Part shown: piece by piece, positions 36,746 through 45,385 of the stretch
Layout: every line of letters starts with the position of its first letter
How positions within the stretch are numbered: position 1 is the first letter of the stretch
DNA from: Candidatus Zixiibacteriota bacterium
GTDB taxonomy: Bacteria > Zixibacteria > MSB-5A5 > JAABVY01
Assembly: GCA_011056555.1 (NCBI GenBank)
Contig: DSEQ01000035.1
Coordinates: 1-64,000, forward strand
Direction of reading: 5' to 3'
Length of the DNA stretch: 64,000 nt
Made by a program: the position numbers and the translations under genes
Notes under the pieces: model-generated
Databases searched by the model: none
What the model was told of the DNA's origin: nothing
What the model saw: only the letters and a program-made list of their open reading frames with translations

Positions 36746-37149
36746 ATGGATTGATCCTCGTTGTAAAACTCATACTGTTCGCTCTCTTCAACTTCCCCCT
36801 CGTATTTGGAGGGACATTTGAGAAGCAGCTTGTCTGCCCTGAATTTGCCGTTCTGCCATGATCCAATGCATGTGGCTTCCTCGGCATACTCAAAATTTGA
36901 TGGTACCACGCCGTGATAGACAACCGGCATAGCCTCGCCCTCTTCATTCAATAAAGTAAACGAAAGTGAGAGATCGGTACTGTCGAAGACAACTTCACCG
37001 CTATTAATCTTGCCGAAAATCTGCACATTGCTGCCGGATCTGGCCTTTTCGAAGCTGACATGCGGCGAACATGACCGCACCAAAGAGGAAAACATAAACG
37101 CACCGAAGGCCACTACTATGATCAAAACTATAATTACTCTCTTGGGCAC
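36742..37149 (-). CDS. ccmE: Cytochrome c maturation heme chaperone CcmE, CXXXY variant
   Basis: A 135-residue periplasmic heme chaperone with an N-terminal membrane anchor (about residues 4-22) and an OB-fold (YHGVVPSNFEYAEEATCIGS then GKFRADKLLLKCPSKYEG). Instead of the heme-binding His of classical CcmE (HxxxY), this protein has Cys112-x3-Tyr116 (CPSKY), the variant known from Desulfovibrio and archaea. It starts with GTG immediately after the ccmD stop and overlaps ccmF by 4 bases. Confidence 0.93.
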
Positions 37150-37254
37150 CTACTTCTCCAGTTTCTTAAGTCTCATATCAATACGCATAATTAGTACGAA
37201 AATGCCAACCCAGACGATAAGATTCGCCGCCATAATGTAGATCAGATTATTCAT
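37150..37254 (-). CDS. ccmD: CcmD-like small membrane protein
   Basis: A 34-residue single-span protein: MNNLIYIMAANLIVWVGIFV, then a short basic tail (MRLKKLEK). Position between ccmC and ccmE, size and topology match CcmD, which helps release holo-CcmE from CcmABC. GGAG lies seven bases before its ATG, inside the ccmC end, which it overlaps by 8 bases. Its TAG is directly followed by the ccmE GTG. Confidence 0.82.
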   Translation of the reverse strand: MNNLIYIMAANLIVWVGIFVLIMRIDMRLKKLEK

Positions 37255-37915
37255 AACTCTTCTCCATGCGGGATCGTTCCAATAATCCCGTGCGCCACCT
37301 TAAATTAAATAACCAGAAGAACAATATTGTAAATGCGATCAATGATCCAAAAAATACCACCGCCACAGTCCCGCCCAAAGCTATCTTGCCTCCCGATACC
37401 AGTGTATCCTTGGGATGGAGCGAATCATACAGCCTGGGAACCACAAATCCGAAGGTAGGCACGGCTATGAATGCCAATATGGCATAGACAGCCGAAAAGG
37501 CCGAGCGTCTTTCCTCCGGTTCAACCGCCGTGCGTAAGGCGAAATAGGCGCCATAGACGGCCAGCAGAACGACGATCGAGGTCTGGCGTATATCCCAGTT
37601 CCAGTATGTTCCCCAGGTGATTTTGGCGAAAATTGCACCGGTCAATGTCGCCAGCACACCGAAGACAATCCCGATCTCGGCCGCGCTGGCAGCCTTCATA
37701 TCGTCGAGATAATAGCGGCTTCTCAGATATTTCATAGAATAGATAAGATTCACCAGAAATGCGATAAAGCTGACTATGGCACAGGGAACATGATAGTAGA
37801 ATATTCTGAACTCATCGCCATAGCCGCGTACCGGTTTGCCGGTTACGAATGAAAGCACTATAACGGCAATAAATAGAATTCCGAGAAATATTTTTAAAAA
37901 ATCGAGGTCTCTCAT
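37247..37915 (-). CDS. ccmC: Heme exporter protein CcmC
   Basis: A 222-residue six-helix inner-membrane protein that loads heme onto CcmE. The WWD motif is present as KITWGTYWNWDIRQTS. Conserved histidines are in FYYHVPCAIVSF and, in the last loop, SLHPKDT. AAGGA lies three bases before the ATG. It overlaps ccmD by 8 bases. Confidence 0.95.
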   Translation of the reverse strand: MRDLDFLKIFLGILFIAVIVLSFVTGKPVRGYGDEFRIFYYHVPCAIVSFIAFLVNLIYSMKYLRSRYYLDDMKAASAAEIGIVFGVLATLTGAIFAKITWGTYWNWDIRQTSIVVLLAVYGAYFALRTAVEPEERRSAFSAVYAILAFIAVPTFGFVVPRLYDSLHPKDTLVSGGKIALGGTVAVVFFGSLIAFTILFFWLFNLRWRTGLLERSRMEKSYE

Positions 37916-37960
37916 AAGTCCTTGGTCTTTAAGCTATAAGAATAATAATCATCTCTTTTA

Positions 37961-38638
37961 TCAGTTGTTCCAAACATAATCGAAAAGAAGAAAAGAAACC
38001 GCAGTCACAATCACCGGGTATGCTATCATGATCTTCAAACTGTCCCACAAAGCCTGACTGTCCCCGCCTCCCAAACACACTGTGGTGGCCGAGATCGCAA
38101 CCAGAAGAAGCGGCAACATGAGCGGGAACGATAGAACTGCAAACAGCGCCCCCTTGACATTGGCCTTTGAAACCATGGCCGCGGTGATCGTTGATGTCGC
38201 ACTCAAGCCGAATATACCCAAAATTAGAACCAAAAGCATGATCCAGATTCGTGTAATCTCCAGATTCATCAATATATAATAAAGCGGGAATAAAAACACA
38301 ACAAGAATTGTTAGGATTAGCAGGCTGAATATCAGCTTACCGAAAAAAATCACGCTTGATGGCGCGTAAAGTCTCAGGGCCATCGCGGTTCTGGATTCCT
38401 CCTCTTTCACAAATCCTCCTGAAAGACCCTGCAGCCCGGCAAAATATATCATGATCCAGATCAGCGCGGCATGAATCCGGAATGTCAGGTTCTGGCCGGT
38501 AAAGGTCACTCCAAGGGCGAACAAAGTAACCAGTGCAAACATAATCAGCGCATTCAGTGAATAGCGTGTACGAAGCTCCACCCTGAAGTCCTTGACGACC
38601 AGGGCGATCAGCTTAGCGGGCCAGGTTAATTCGCTCAT
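37961..38638 (-). CDS. ccmB: Heme exporter permease CcmB
   Basis: An about 225-residue inner-membrane permease with six helices, partner of the ATPase CcmA. The region LIWIMIYFAGLQGLSGGFVKEEESRTAMALRL contains the conserved CcmB segment (ending before LYAPSS). In-frame ATGs occur at 38674, 38656 and 38638; the last (MSELTWPAKLIALVVKDFR) fits the family start and reduces the overlap with ccmA to 26 bases. Confidence 0.9.
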   Translation of the reverse strand: MSELTWPAKLIALVVKDFRVELRTRYSLNALIMFALVTLFALGVTFTGQNLTFRIHAALIWIMIYFAGLQGLSGGFVKEEESRTAMALRLYAPSSVIFFGKLIFSLLILTILVVFLFPLYYILMNLEITRIWIMLLVLILGIFGLSATSTITAAMVSKANVKGALFAVLSFPLMLPLLLVAISATTVCLGGGDSQALWDSLKIMIAYPVIVTAVSFLLFDYVWNN

Positions 38639-39230
38639 TTGCGATCGCGATTTCATCGTCCTCGTTTGTTGCAAATATCAATATCCCATTTTGCTGATGC
38701 CGGTGCATCAAATCGTAAATTATTTTCCTTCCGCTGGCGTCGAGATTGGTGGAGGGTTCGTCGACTATCATTATTTCCGGTTGCTTCAGGATAGCCAAAG
38801 CATATTTCAGGCGCATCCGCATGCCGGATGAATATGCCTTCAAATAATCATCCCCCCTGCCCTGCAAACCGACCTCATTCAGGGCCTCTTCAATTTCTTC
38901 AGGTTTCAGCCTGGAGCCGGAAGCCTTCATGAAGAATTCCAGGTTCTCGGCCCCGGTCAGTTCATCATAGAAATTCATCTCGGGCGAAACCATGGCCATA
39001 AGCTTCCTCCGGCTTTCGGCCTTTATCTCATCTGAATCCGATTCCATACGGACCCTGCCGGAGGTGGGAACTAATAATCCGGCAATTATTTTTAATAGAG
39101 TTGATTTACCCGAGCCGTTGGGACCGGTAACTGTTAAGGATGAAGGGGAGGCGAGCCTGAAACTGATATCTTTGAACACCCCCCGCAGGCCAAAACGCAT
39201 TGAAAGATTTTCTGCTGAAATAATAATCAT
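38613..39230 (-). CDS. ccmA: Heme exporter ATP-binding protein CcmA
   Basis: A 205-residue ABC ATPase. Walker A is GPNGSGKS (residues 36-43), the signature YSSGMRMRLKYALAI replaces the usual LSxGQ, and Walker B is IMIVDEPST. In the CcmABCD complex it uses ATP to free holo-CcmE. It heads the ccmABCDEF run, which continues into the activase gene. Confidence 0.93.
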   Translation of the reverse strand: MIIISAENLSMRFGLRGVFKDISFRLASPSSLTVTGPNGSGKSTLLKIIAGLLVPTSGRVRMESDSDEIKAESRRKLMAMVSPEMNFYDELTGAENLEFFMKASGSRLKPEEIEEALNEVGLQGRGDDYLKAYSSGMRMRLKYALAILKQPEIMIVDEPSTNLDASGRKIIYDLMHRHQQNGILIFATNEDDEIAIANERINLAR

Positions 39231-39247
39231 GATCTTTAATGCGAATG

Positions 39248-39276
39248 AAAATACTCCAATATGGACAGACAGTCAA
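39248..39276 (-). promoter_or_regulatory. Promoter of the ccm operon
   Basis: On the minus strand TTGACT (39271-39276) and TATTTT (39248-39253) are 17 bases apart. Transcription would begin near 39241, some 10 bases before the ccmA ATG, giving an almost leaderless mRNA. Confidence 0.5.
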
Positions 39277-39327
39277 ATAAAAACTGGTTCAATAGGATTG
39301 ATGATTAGAGCTTAAAGGTGGGGGCCT

Positions 39328-40131
39328 CTATTGCGGGATTTTGCCCAGCCTTTCCCACAAGACTCTTTCCGGGAAATGAATCAGGTTATAAATAATATTT
39401 CGAATTATGCTGAGAGGATTTCTCCACTCGACCGCCGGGGCACCTGTGTCATGAATATCCCAGGACCAGTGAATAATCAGCGCCTTGCCCAGAATCTGTT
39501 CCCGGTCCACGAAGCCCCACATACGCGAATCAAGCGAGTTATCCCTGTTATCGCCCATCATGAAATATTTCCCCTCGGGTACTACAATCTGATATGAGTT
39601 GTCCCGGAAGGGACGCCAGGGCCTGCGGCCGTTATTGGGAATGCCGGCTTGAACATACGGATCCGGCCCGAGCACTCTGTCACGCGGCATCATATAGTCA
39701 CTGTTGAACTGGGTAAATGCGGTATCGTTGTATAATTCACCATTTATATAAACACGTTTCCTGGTTATCTTGAGCGTATCGCCCGGCATGCCGATCAGCC
39801 TTTTGACATAATTCTCATGGGGGCTGTGAGGCGGCCGAAATATCACGATATCTCCCCTCTTTGGCTCGCGGATAGCGGGCAGACGGATATCGGTAAAGGG
39901 TATTTTTATGCCATAAATGAACTTATTTCCCAGTATAAAATCTCCCGCCAGCAGGGTTTTTTCCATTGAGGGCGTAGGAATTTTATAAGCCTCAATTACC
40001 GTGGCCTTAATCAAAAGGGCCAGAAGCAGGGCAATTAAAAAAGATTTGATGTACTCCAGGGTTACCTGATAGCCATCCTGTTTGCTGCTCTTCTCAGGAG
40101 ACTTTTTACTTTCCTTTTCTCTTACCTTCAT
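39328..40131 (-). CDS. lepB: Signal peptidase I
   Basis: A 267-residue inner-membrane protease that removes signal peptides from exported proteins. One membrane segment (about residues 28-48) is followed by the catalytic Ser55 (IPTPSMEKTLLAGD) and Lys110 (ENYVKRLIGMPGD). The family motif GDNRDNSLDSR lies near residue 190. A charged, Ser/Lys-rich N-terminal tail of about 20 residues precedes the membrane helix. It lies 46 bases after rseP. Confidence 0.96.
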   Translation of the reverse strand: MKVREKESKKSPEKSSKQDGYQVTLEYIKSFLIALLLALLIKATVIEAYKIPTPSMEKTLLAGDFILGNKFIYGIKIPFTDIRLPAIREPKRGDIVIFRPPHSPHENYVKRLIGMPGDTLKITRKRVYINGELYNDTAFTQFNSDYMMPRDRVLGPDPYVQAGIPNNGRRPWRPFRDNSYQIVVPEGKYFMMGDNRDNSLDSRMWGFVDREQILGKALIIHWSWDIHDTGAPAVEWRNPLSIIRNIIYNLIHFPERVLWERLGKIPQ

Positions 40132-40177
40132 AAGCTCGCCAGTTCGTTAAAAAAAATTTGATCGGGAATAAAGAAAC

Positions 40178-41248
40178 CTACCCCATCAAATTATTGAATA
40201 TATCATTGTAAAATACCATTACCATCAGAGCCAGCAGGATTGCCAGGCCCACCTGCTGAAAGATAGCCTTCTGTTTCAGAGTCAGGGGCTTCCTGCGTAC
40301 AGTCTCGATCAAGAGCAGGAGCAGATGGCCCCCGTCGAGAATGGGTATAGGCAGCAGGTTAAGTATTGCCAGGTTTATGGATATCAAAACTACAAGGTCC
40401 AAGAGGCTAACAAAGCCTTCGCGCGCCTTTTCTCCGGAGACCTTGGCGATCATGATCGGCCCGCCCAGAATCTTAGGTGAAGCCCGACCGGTCACAAGCT
40501 TTTGGACAATATCCGCCATCAAAACAGTAACCCGCCAGGAAGCTCTATTGGCCAGGATGAAGGCCTCACCGACGCCGACCGGAATCGTGTCGGTAGCCTG
40601 AGCAATCCCGATTTTACCCCGCGCAACCATTTCGCCCTGATAATTTGGAATGGTATCCGCGGCGGTTTCAATCATGGCCGACATCGTCTGACCATTACGC
40701 TCCCATACTATATTGAATTCCTGGTTGGGGCTGTCGACAACCACCTCATGGATATCCCGAAGCTGATTTACGTCATTTCCAGCAATAGACAGGATCACAT
40801 CGCCCGGTTTGAGTCCCAGCTCTGCGGCAGGAGAATTCTCTTCAATCAGGCCGATAACCACACGCTCAGGATCGACCTGCTCTTTCCCGAGGAAGAAGAA
40901 CAACCCGGTGGCGATTATAATCGCGGTAAAGTAATTAGCCAGCGGCCCGGCTGCAAAAATCAGCGCCTTTTTCCAGGCCGGCTTATTCATCAGGCTGCCG
41001 GGATCATCCCCAAGCTCTTCCCCCTCAACAGGATTCTCCCCGGCCATCTTGACATAGCCGCCCAGCGGAATCCAGGAAATGCAGTATTCCGTATCACCCT
41101 TCTTGAATCCGATCATCTTGGGAGGAAAGCCCAGTGAGAATTTATATACTCTAACCCCGGAGGCCTTGGCCATGAGGAAATGTCCCAGTTCGTGGAAAAA
41201 AACTACCACTCCCAGGACAAAAATAAACGCAAGTATCGTTACGATCAA
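40178..41248 (-). CDS. rseP: Site-2 protease RseP
   Basis: A 356-residue intramembrane zinc protease. The HExxH motif is His19-Glu20-x-x-His23 (VFFHELGHFLMAK), the second metal motif is PIPILDGGHLLLLLIE near residue 300. One PDZ domain lies at about residues 125-200, where the E. coli enzyme has two. RseP cuts anti-sigma factors such as RseA after a first cut. The ECF anti-sigma factor at 18625-19320 is a candidate client. It is split from uppS-cdsA, to which it is often linked. Confidence 0.95.
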   Translation of the reverse strand: MIVTILAFIFVLGVVVFFHELGHFLMAKASGVRVYKFSLGFPPKMIGFKKGDTEYCISWIPLGGYVKMAGENPVEGEELGDDPGSLMNKPAWKKALIFAAGPLANYFTAIIIATGLFFFLGKEQVDPERVVIGLIEENSPAAELGLKPGDVILSIAGNDVNQLRDIHEVVVDSPNQEFNIVWERNGQTMSAMIETAADTIPNYQGEMVARGKIGIAQATDTIPVGVGEAFILANRASWRVTVLMADIVQKLVTGRASPKILGGPIMIAKVSGEKAREGFVSLLDLVVLISINLAILNLLPIPILDGGHLLLLLIETVRRKPLTLKQKAIFQQVGLAILLALMVMVFYNDIFNNLMG

Positions 41249-41298
41249 TTAAGGTATCCTCGAATCATCAAATCATCTCCACACGTCAGCTTACCCTT

Positions 41299-41325
41299 AT
41301 CATATCAATTTATTCAAGCAGTCAA
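41299..41325 (-). promoter_or_regulatory. Possible promoter of rseP-lepB
   Basis: On the minus strand TTGACT (41320-41325) and TATGAT (41299-41304) are only 15 bases apart, about 50 bases before the rseP ATG. The short gap makes this tentative. Confidence 0.35.
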
Positions 41326-41415
41326 TAATTATATACGATATTGTCAACCAAAAGATTAAACCATCGCTTTACTATTTTGTTCACATTTAATTTATCGCCG
41401 GAATTCCCGGCTATC

Positions 41416-42267
41416 TTATTCATCAGGCTCATAATCAACCAGAATATTCATCTTCTCGATATAAACCGGCTCCAGTGGCTGATTCGGCATTAATCCCGCA
41501 TCCCGGTTTTCACCTTTGTTCGTTTCCACTTTTCCGATTTCATGTACGACATCAAGCCCCTCGATCGTTTTCCCGAAAACTGTATAGCGTCCGTCCAGTC
41601 CCGGGCGAGGCGCGAGACAGATATAGAACTGGGAGCTGGCGCTGTTAGGATCATCACGTCGGGCCATTGCAAGCGTGCCCTCGCGATGCAGGCTGTCGTT
41701 GAACTCGGCCGGAATGTTCCTGGCCGGTTTAAGCTCCAGCTCATCTGTATATCCCCCCGCCTGAATCATGAAACCGTCTATCACCCGATGAAAGATCAGG
41801 CTGTCATAAAATCCAGATCTCGTCAGATTCAGGAAATTCTGCACGTGAATCGGCGCAACTTCCGGAAAAAGCTCCAGCTTGATATCCCCCATGGAGGTCT
41901 CCATCAAAACTACCGGATTGGGGACTTTCTCTGCAGTCAGAATAATCGTTGTATCTCCGCCGTCGGAGGAGACATTGATCTTCTGTTCGTATTTTTGAGC
42001 CTCCAGCTTGTTACGCTCTATCGTGACCATCACCAGAATTGTGTCATCACCGGTTCGGCCCCCAAATGGCTTGACATGAATCCACTCGGCATCATCGGTA
42101 ATGCGCCAGTTCAGCTTATCACCGCCGGAATTGGTCAACTTGAATGTTTCCTGGCTTCTCGTTCTTCCCATATCGATTTTATCCTTTGAGACATACAACT
42201 CCGGCCCCCCGCAACCCGAAAGAACGGCAACCAGAAACAAAATGACAAACGGCTTGAGATATTGCAT
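41416..42267 (-). CDS. Cyclophilin-type peptidyl-prolyl isomerase lipoprotein with BACON-like domain
   Basis: A 283-residue exported foldase. The lipobox is LSGC (Cys19). A BACON-like immunoglobulin domain (about residues 24-108, with WRITDDAEWIHVKPFGG) precedes the cyclophilin domain (about 113-278, with FHRVIDGFMIQAGGY and the PNSASSQFYICLA core). It likely helps proteins fold in the periplasm or at a membrane surface. The frame also allows a TTG at 42297, but AGGAGGG lies between that and the ATG at 42267, which is preferred even though the spacing (11 bases) is long. Confidence 0.9.
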   Translation of the reverse strand: MQYLKPFVILFLVAVLSGCGGPELYVSKDKIDMGRTRSQETFKLTNSGGDKLNWRITDDAEWIHVKPFGGRTGDDTILVMVTIERNKLEAQKYEQKINVSSDGGDTTIILTAEKVPNPVVLMETSMGDIKLELFPEVAPIHVQNFLNLTRSGFYDSLIFHRVIDGFMIQAGGYTDELELKPARNIPAEFNDSLHREGTLAMARRDDPNSASSQFYICLAPRPGLDGRYTVFGKTIEGLDVVHEIGKVETNKGENRDAGLMPNQPLEPVYIEKMNILVDYEPDE

Positions 42268-42367
42268 ATTGATCAGGACCCTCCTGCTTAAATTCAAGAG
42301 CTTAATAATAATACAGACATGTAATTATTCAAGTAAAAATATCAAATATAATATGTTTCAGGAGCAT

Positions 42368-42395
42368 AAAAAATGGGCGCCCGAATCGGACGCCC
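42368..42395 (-). terminator. Rho-independent terminator
   Basis: On the minus strand GGGCGTCCG and CGGGCGCCC pair over nine bases (one G-U) with an ATT loop and a following ATTTTTTA. It ends the minus-strand unit whose last gene stops at 42418. Confidence 0.9.
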
Positions 42396-42417
42396 GCAAA
42401 ATTCTTTTGCTTGAAAA

Positions 42418-42684
42418 TCAGGAACCGATGCCTTCACTGATATAAACATCGGTATCCTTTGCAGGATCTATACCATTGCCGGGCCGTTGAACAACCAGGG
42501 CAAAAGGCTTGTCACCTTTTTTGATCGTGATTAATAGTCCCATGCCTCCTTTTAGCTCAAAAGCCCCTTCCAGAGTACCGCCGAGCACTTTCTCAATCTC
42601 TTTGCGCAGCGTGAATTCCGCCTTTTCCTTGTCTTTTTCCTTGGACTCACCGACATGTTGCGCCGGGGCATCAAAGTTATCCAT
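42418..42684 (-). CDS. Small acidic protein of unknown function
   Basis: An 88-residue cytosolic protein that I do not recognise. The first about 30 residues are charged and probably helical (KEKDKEKAEFTLRKEIEKVL); the rest alternates strand-like residues (GMGLLITIKKGDKPFALVVQ). It follows the AmrS-type gene after 24 bases and is followed by a strong terminator, so it is the last gene of that unit. AGGAG is visible before the start. Confidence 0.7.
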   Translation of the reverse strand: MDNFDAPAQHVGESKEKDKEKAEFTLRKEIEKVLGGTLEGAFELKGGMGLLITIKKGDKPFALVVQRPGNGIDPAKDTDVYISEGIGS

Positions 42685-42708
42685 AGCTCCTCCATAAGGT
42701 TAGTAGAT

Positions 42709-43698
42709 TTACAGGACAAAATCGACAGGCCTTTTGCATTTAGCGCATTTCCCGTTCTCTATGCCGGTTACACGCGTGAAATAGCCCGATCGATTCACCA
42801 GTATGTTATTGCATTCGGGACAAAAGGTGTCCGAGGTTCCCTCTATGTATGTATTCCCTACATATACGTATTTCATTTTCTCCCTGGCGATGGCATAGGC
42901 CATATTAAGCGTCTTGACTGGAGTGGTGGGATTGTTCATCTTATAGCTCGGGAAATAACGCGAGAAATGGAGCGGTATGGTATCACCCAGACCCGCCAAC
43001 CAATCCACCAGTTCCCTTATTTCAGCTTCGGAGTCATTGATATCTGTAATAATGAGATATGTTATCTCGATATGCTTACCGGCTTTAACTATCCTTTCAA
43101 CTGTATTCTTCACAACCCGAAAGCGTCCCTGGCACACATCCTTGTAGAACTCGTTACGCATCGACTTGACATCAACATTGATGGCGTCGAAGTGAGGCAG
43201 CAACTCCTCCAGCGGTTTGAGGTGTATATAACCGTTCGAAACCAGCACATTGTAAAGGCCCTTCTCGTGTGCAAGCGGGCAGACATCCATCAGATAATCA
43301 AACCAGATAAAGGGCTCGGTATAGGTATAGGCAATACCCATGGAATTTTCTTTTTCGGCAAGGGAAACCAGATCTTCAGGCATCATGGTCATGGTGCGCT
43401 GTTTTTGCTGGGAGATAGACCAGTTCTGGCAGTGCTGGCAGAACATATTGCAACCGTTTGGCCCGACTGAGAGTATCAACTCTGCGGGATGAAAATGATA
43501 AAGCGGCTTCTTCTCAATCGGATCGACATGCGCGGCGACGACCTGGGCATAATTGGTCGCAATCAATTTGCCGTCAATTACTTTGCGGCCCAGGCATATG
43601 CCCTCCTGGCCTTCCTCAAGCTTGCATCCCACCGGGCAAAGCAGGCATTTTATGTATTTATCATCTAATTTCTTATAGTATTTTGCTTCTTTCATCAT
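42709..43698 (-). CDS. amrS: AmmeMemoRadiSam-system radical SAM enzyme
   Basis: A 329-residue radical SAM enzyme. The cluster motif is Cys83-x3-Cys87-x2-Cys90 (NGCNMFCQHCQNW). The N-terminal part has CLLCPVGCKL, a second metal-like motif typical of this group, and the C-terminal end holds two CxxC pairs (FCPECN, KCAKCK) that look like a zinc ribbon. Its usual partners AMMECR1 (AmrA) and MEMO (AmrB) are not next to it. The reaction is unknown. The ATG-ATG start has no clear ribosome site. Confidence 0.88.
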   Translation of the reverse strand: MMKEAKYYKKLDDKYIKCLLCPVGCKLEEGQEGICLGRKVIDGKLIATNYAQVVAAHVDPIEKKPLYHFHPAELILSVGPNGCNMFCQHCQNWSISQQKQRTMTMMPEDLVSLAEKENSMGIAYTYTEPFIWFDYLMDVCPLAHEKGLYNVLVSNGYIHLKPLEELLPHFDAINVDVKSMRNEFYKDVCQGRFRVVKNTVERIVKAGKHIEITYLIITDINDSEAEIRELVDWLAGLGDTIPLHFSRYFPSYKMNNPTTPVKTLNMAYAIAREKMKYVYVGNTYIEGTSDTFCPECNNILVNRSGYFTRVTGIENGKCAKCKRPVDFVL

Positions 43699-43779
43699 GT
43701 TTTTTCAATTTGTAAATGTTATAAAGAATTAGCAAGTATTAAATTCTTTAATCACCGCAAAGCCCCGGATTACGCGGGT

Positions 43780-44370
43780 TCACGGGGTCTCTATGGATTC
43801 AAGATCGCCCACAATCCATTTTGCGGCCTCAAGTATATCGGAAACTATACAATCGGGAAAATATTCGGTTTCAAATGTAAGTTTATTTTTCTCAGCATTG
43901 CCATGCCCGGTGAGAACCAGTACACCCTTGCCCCCCAGATTTTGACCCAGGCCAACATCGGAAAGCTTGTCTCCGACCGAATAGCATCTGCTCAGATCAA
44001 TATCGAACCTTTGAGCAGCCAGTCGAGCCATGCCGACATCTGGTTTGCGGAGCTCCGATTCCCTGCGGTACCGCTCCAGTTTGGCCTCGGGATGGTAAGG
44101 GCAGAAAAAGAATGCATCCGGCACCTCACCCATCATACGCATCTGATTGAACACAGTCCGGTTCAAATCTTCCACCCTCTCCTCGGTCAGATATCCGCGG
44201 GCCACACCGGATTGATTTGACAGGACTATCAGCAGAAAGCCTTTGCTTCTCAACAGCCGCATCGCCTTGATCGCCTTCGGCCAGACTTTAATCTGCTTTT
44301 CATTCAACAGAAAGTTGACTTCTTCGATTAAAGTGCCGTCACGATCAAGAAATACAACCGGCTTTTTCAT
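43780..44370 (-). CDS. gmhB: D-glycero-D-manno-heptose 1,7-bisphosphate 7-phosphatase (GmhB-type)
   Basis: A 196-residue HAD-IIIA phosphatase. The nucleophile motif is VFLDRDGTLIEE, motif II is VLSNQSGVARG, and a zinc loop with Cys/His (FFCPYHPEA ... LRKPDVG) is present. It removes phosphate in ADP-heptose synthesis. It starts one base after the GT9 gene stop, which supports the heptose role. A histidinol-phosphate phosphatase is an alternative within the fold but lacks context. Confidence 0.9.
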   Translation of the reverse strand: MKKPVVFLDRDGTLIEEVNFLLNEKQIKVWPKAIKAMRLLRSKGFLLIVLSNQSGVARGYLTEERVEDLNRTVFNQMRMMGEVPDAFFFCPYHPEAKLERYRRESELRKPDVGMARLAAQRFDIDLSRCYSVGDKLSDVGLGQNLGGKGVLVLTGHGNAEKNKLTFETEYFPDCIVSDILEAAKWIVGDLESIETP

Positions 44371-44371
44371 A

Positions 44372-45385
44372 TCAGTCCAGATACTTTTTGACTTTCGAAA
44401 TCACCAATTCCGGAGTCATATTCAAGAAACAGTATTGTCTGTCACGAAAGCAGGGGCGCTCTCCATGCAGTGAACAGGGACAGCAATCTTCATTTGTGGT
44501 TATTGCAATCGTATCCCGCCCCAGCGGCGCAAAACCCAGAACCGGATGAGTCGGGCCAAAAAGGCCGGCGGTGGGCGTGCCGAGGGCAGCGGAGAGATGC
44601 ATTATACCTGAGTCATTGGAAATTACAAGTCTGGCATTTTCCAGAATACCGGCAAGTTTCTTCAATTCTATTCCTATTCCAAATTCCAGTACGCCTTGGG
44701 ACTTCAATTTATCAAAAAGGTTCAGATAGCCGAAATGTTCCTGTTCGACCACAAGTATTTTTAGTCCATACTGCGAGCTTACTATCTCAGCCAGTTCAGC
44801 AAACTGGTTTATCGGATAATGTTTGGGCGGATGGGAAGCGCCTGCAGCTAGGGCAACAAATTTTTCACTTTCAAAACCGATAGAATTGAGGTATTTCTTG
44901 GCTGCCAGTTTCGATTCTTCGGGCACTGCCAACCGGGGTATGCGGTCTGTGCAGATCACCATCAACTCATCCAGAAGGGCAAGATATTTTTCGGAAGTAT
45001 GTTTGCCGCCCTCTTTCCTGCGAAACCATACTGCAATTTGCCGGGCCAGGCGATTCTTTTTATAGGTCATTGTCTCAGAGGATTTGAGGTTTCTGAGTAT
45101 TACACGGCTGCGGATGTTTTTTTGCAGGTCCAGAACCAGGTCAAAATCGTAGGGCAGCTCCCTGGTCTTATTCTTGACAGCGCCTAGTTTCTCATCCTCT
45201 CCCGGTATTTCGAATGTTATAATATCCTCCACCGCCGCAAACATCTCCAGCACCGGGCGATAAGATTCCTTGGCAAAATAGGTTATCCTGGTTTGCGGAA
45301 AATTATTCTTCAGGGCTCTTGTGACCGGCTCGGTCAAAATGATATCGCCCAGCGAGGAAAGCCTGATGATACCGATACTATGCAT
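44372..45385 (-). CDS. Glycosyltransferase family 9 (heptosyltransferase-like)
   Basis: A 337-residue GT-B glycosyltransferase of the heptosyltransferase family. The beginning IGIIRLSSLGDIILTEPVTRAL and the donor-site part LVISNDSGIMHLSAALGTPTAGLFG are diagnostic. It overlaps the end of uppP by 8 bases and precedes gmhB by one base, so heptose transfer to the LPS core is likely. It is a paralogue of the gene at 917-1939. Confidence 0.9.
   Translation of the reverse strand: MHSIGIIRLSSLGDIILTEPVTRALKNNFPQTRITYFAKESYRPVLEMFAAVEDIITFEIPGEDEKLGAVKNKTRELPYDFDLVLDLQKNIRSRVILRNLKSSETMTYKKNRLARQIAVWFRRKEGGKHTSEKYLALLDELMVICTDRIPRLAVPEESKLAAKKYLNSIGFESEKFVALAAGASHPPKHYPINQFAELAEIVSSQYGLKILVVEQEHFGYLNLFDKLKSQGVLEFGIGIELKKLAGILENARLVISNDSGIMHLSAALGTPTAGLFGPTHPVLGFAPLGRDTIAITTNEDCCPCSLHGERPCFRDRQYCFLNMTPELVISKVKKYLD

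Noticed and set aside
43745-43790. CCCCG/CGGGG inverted repeat after gmhB as a terminator
   Set aside because: The stem is short, the loop long, and no T-run follows.
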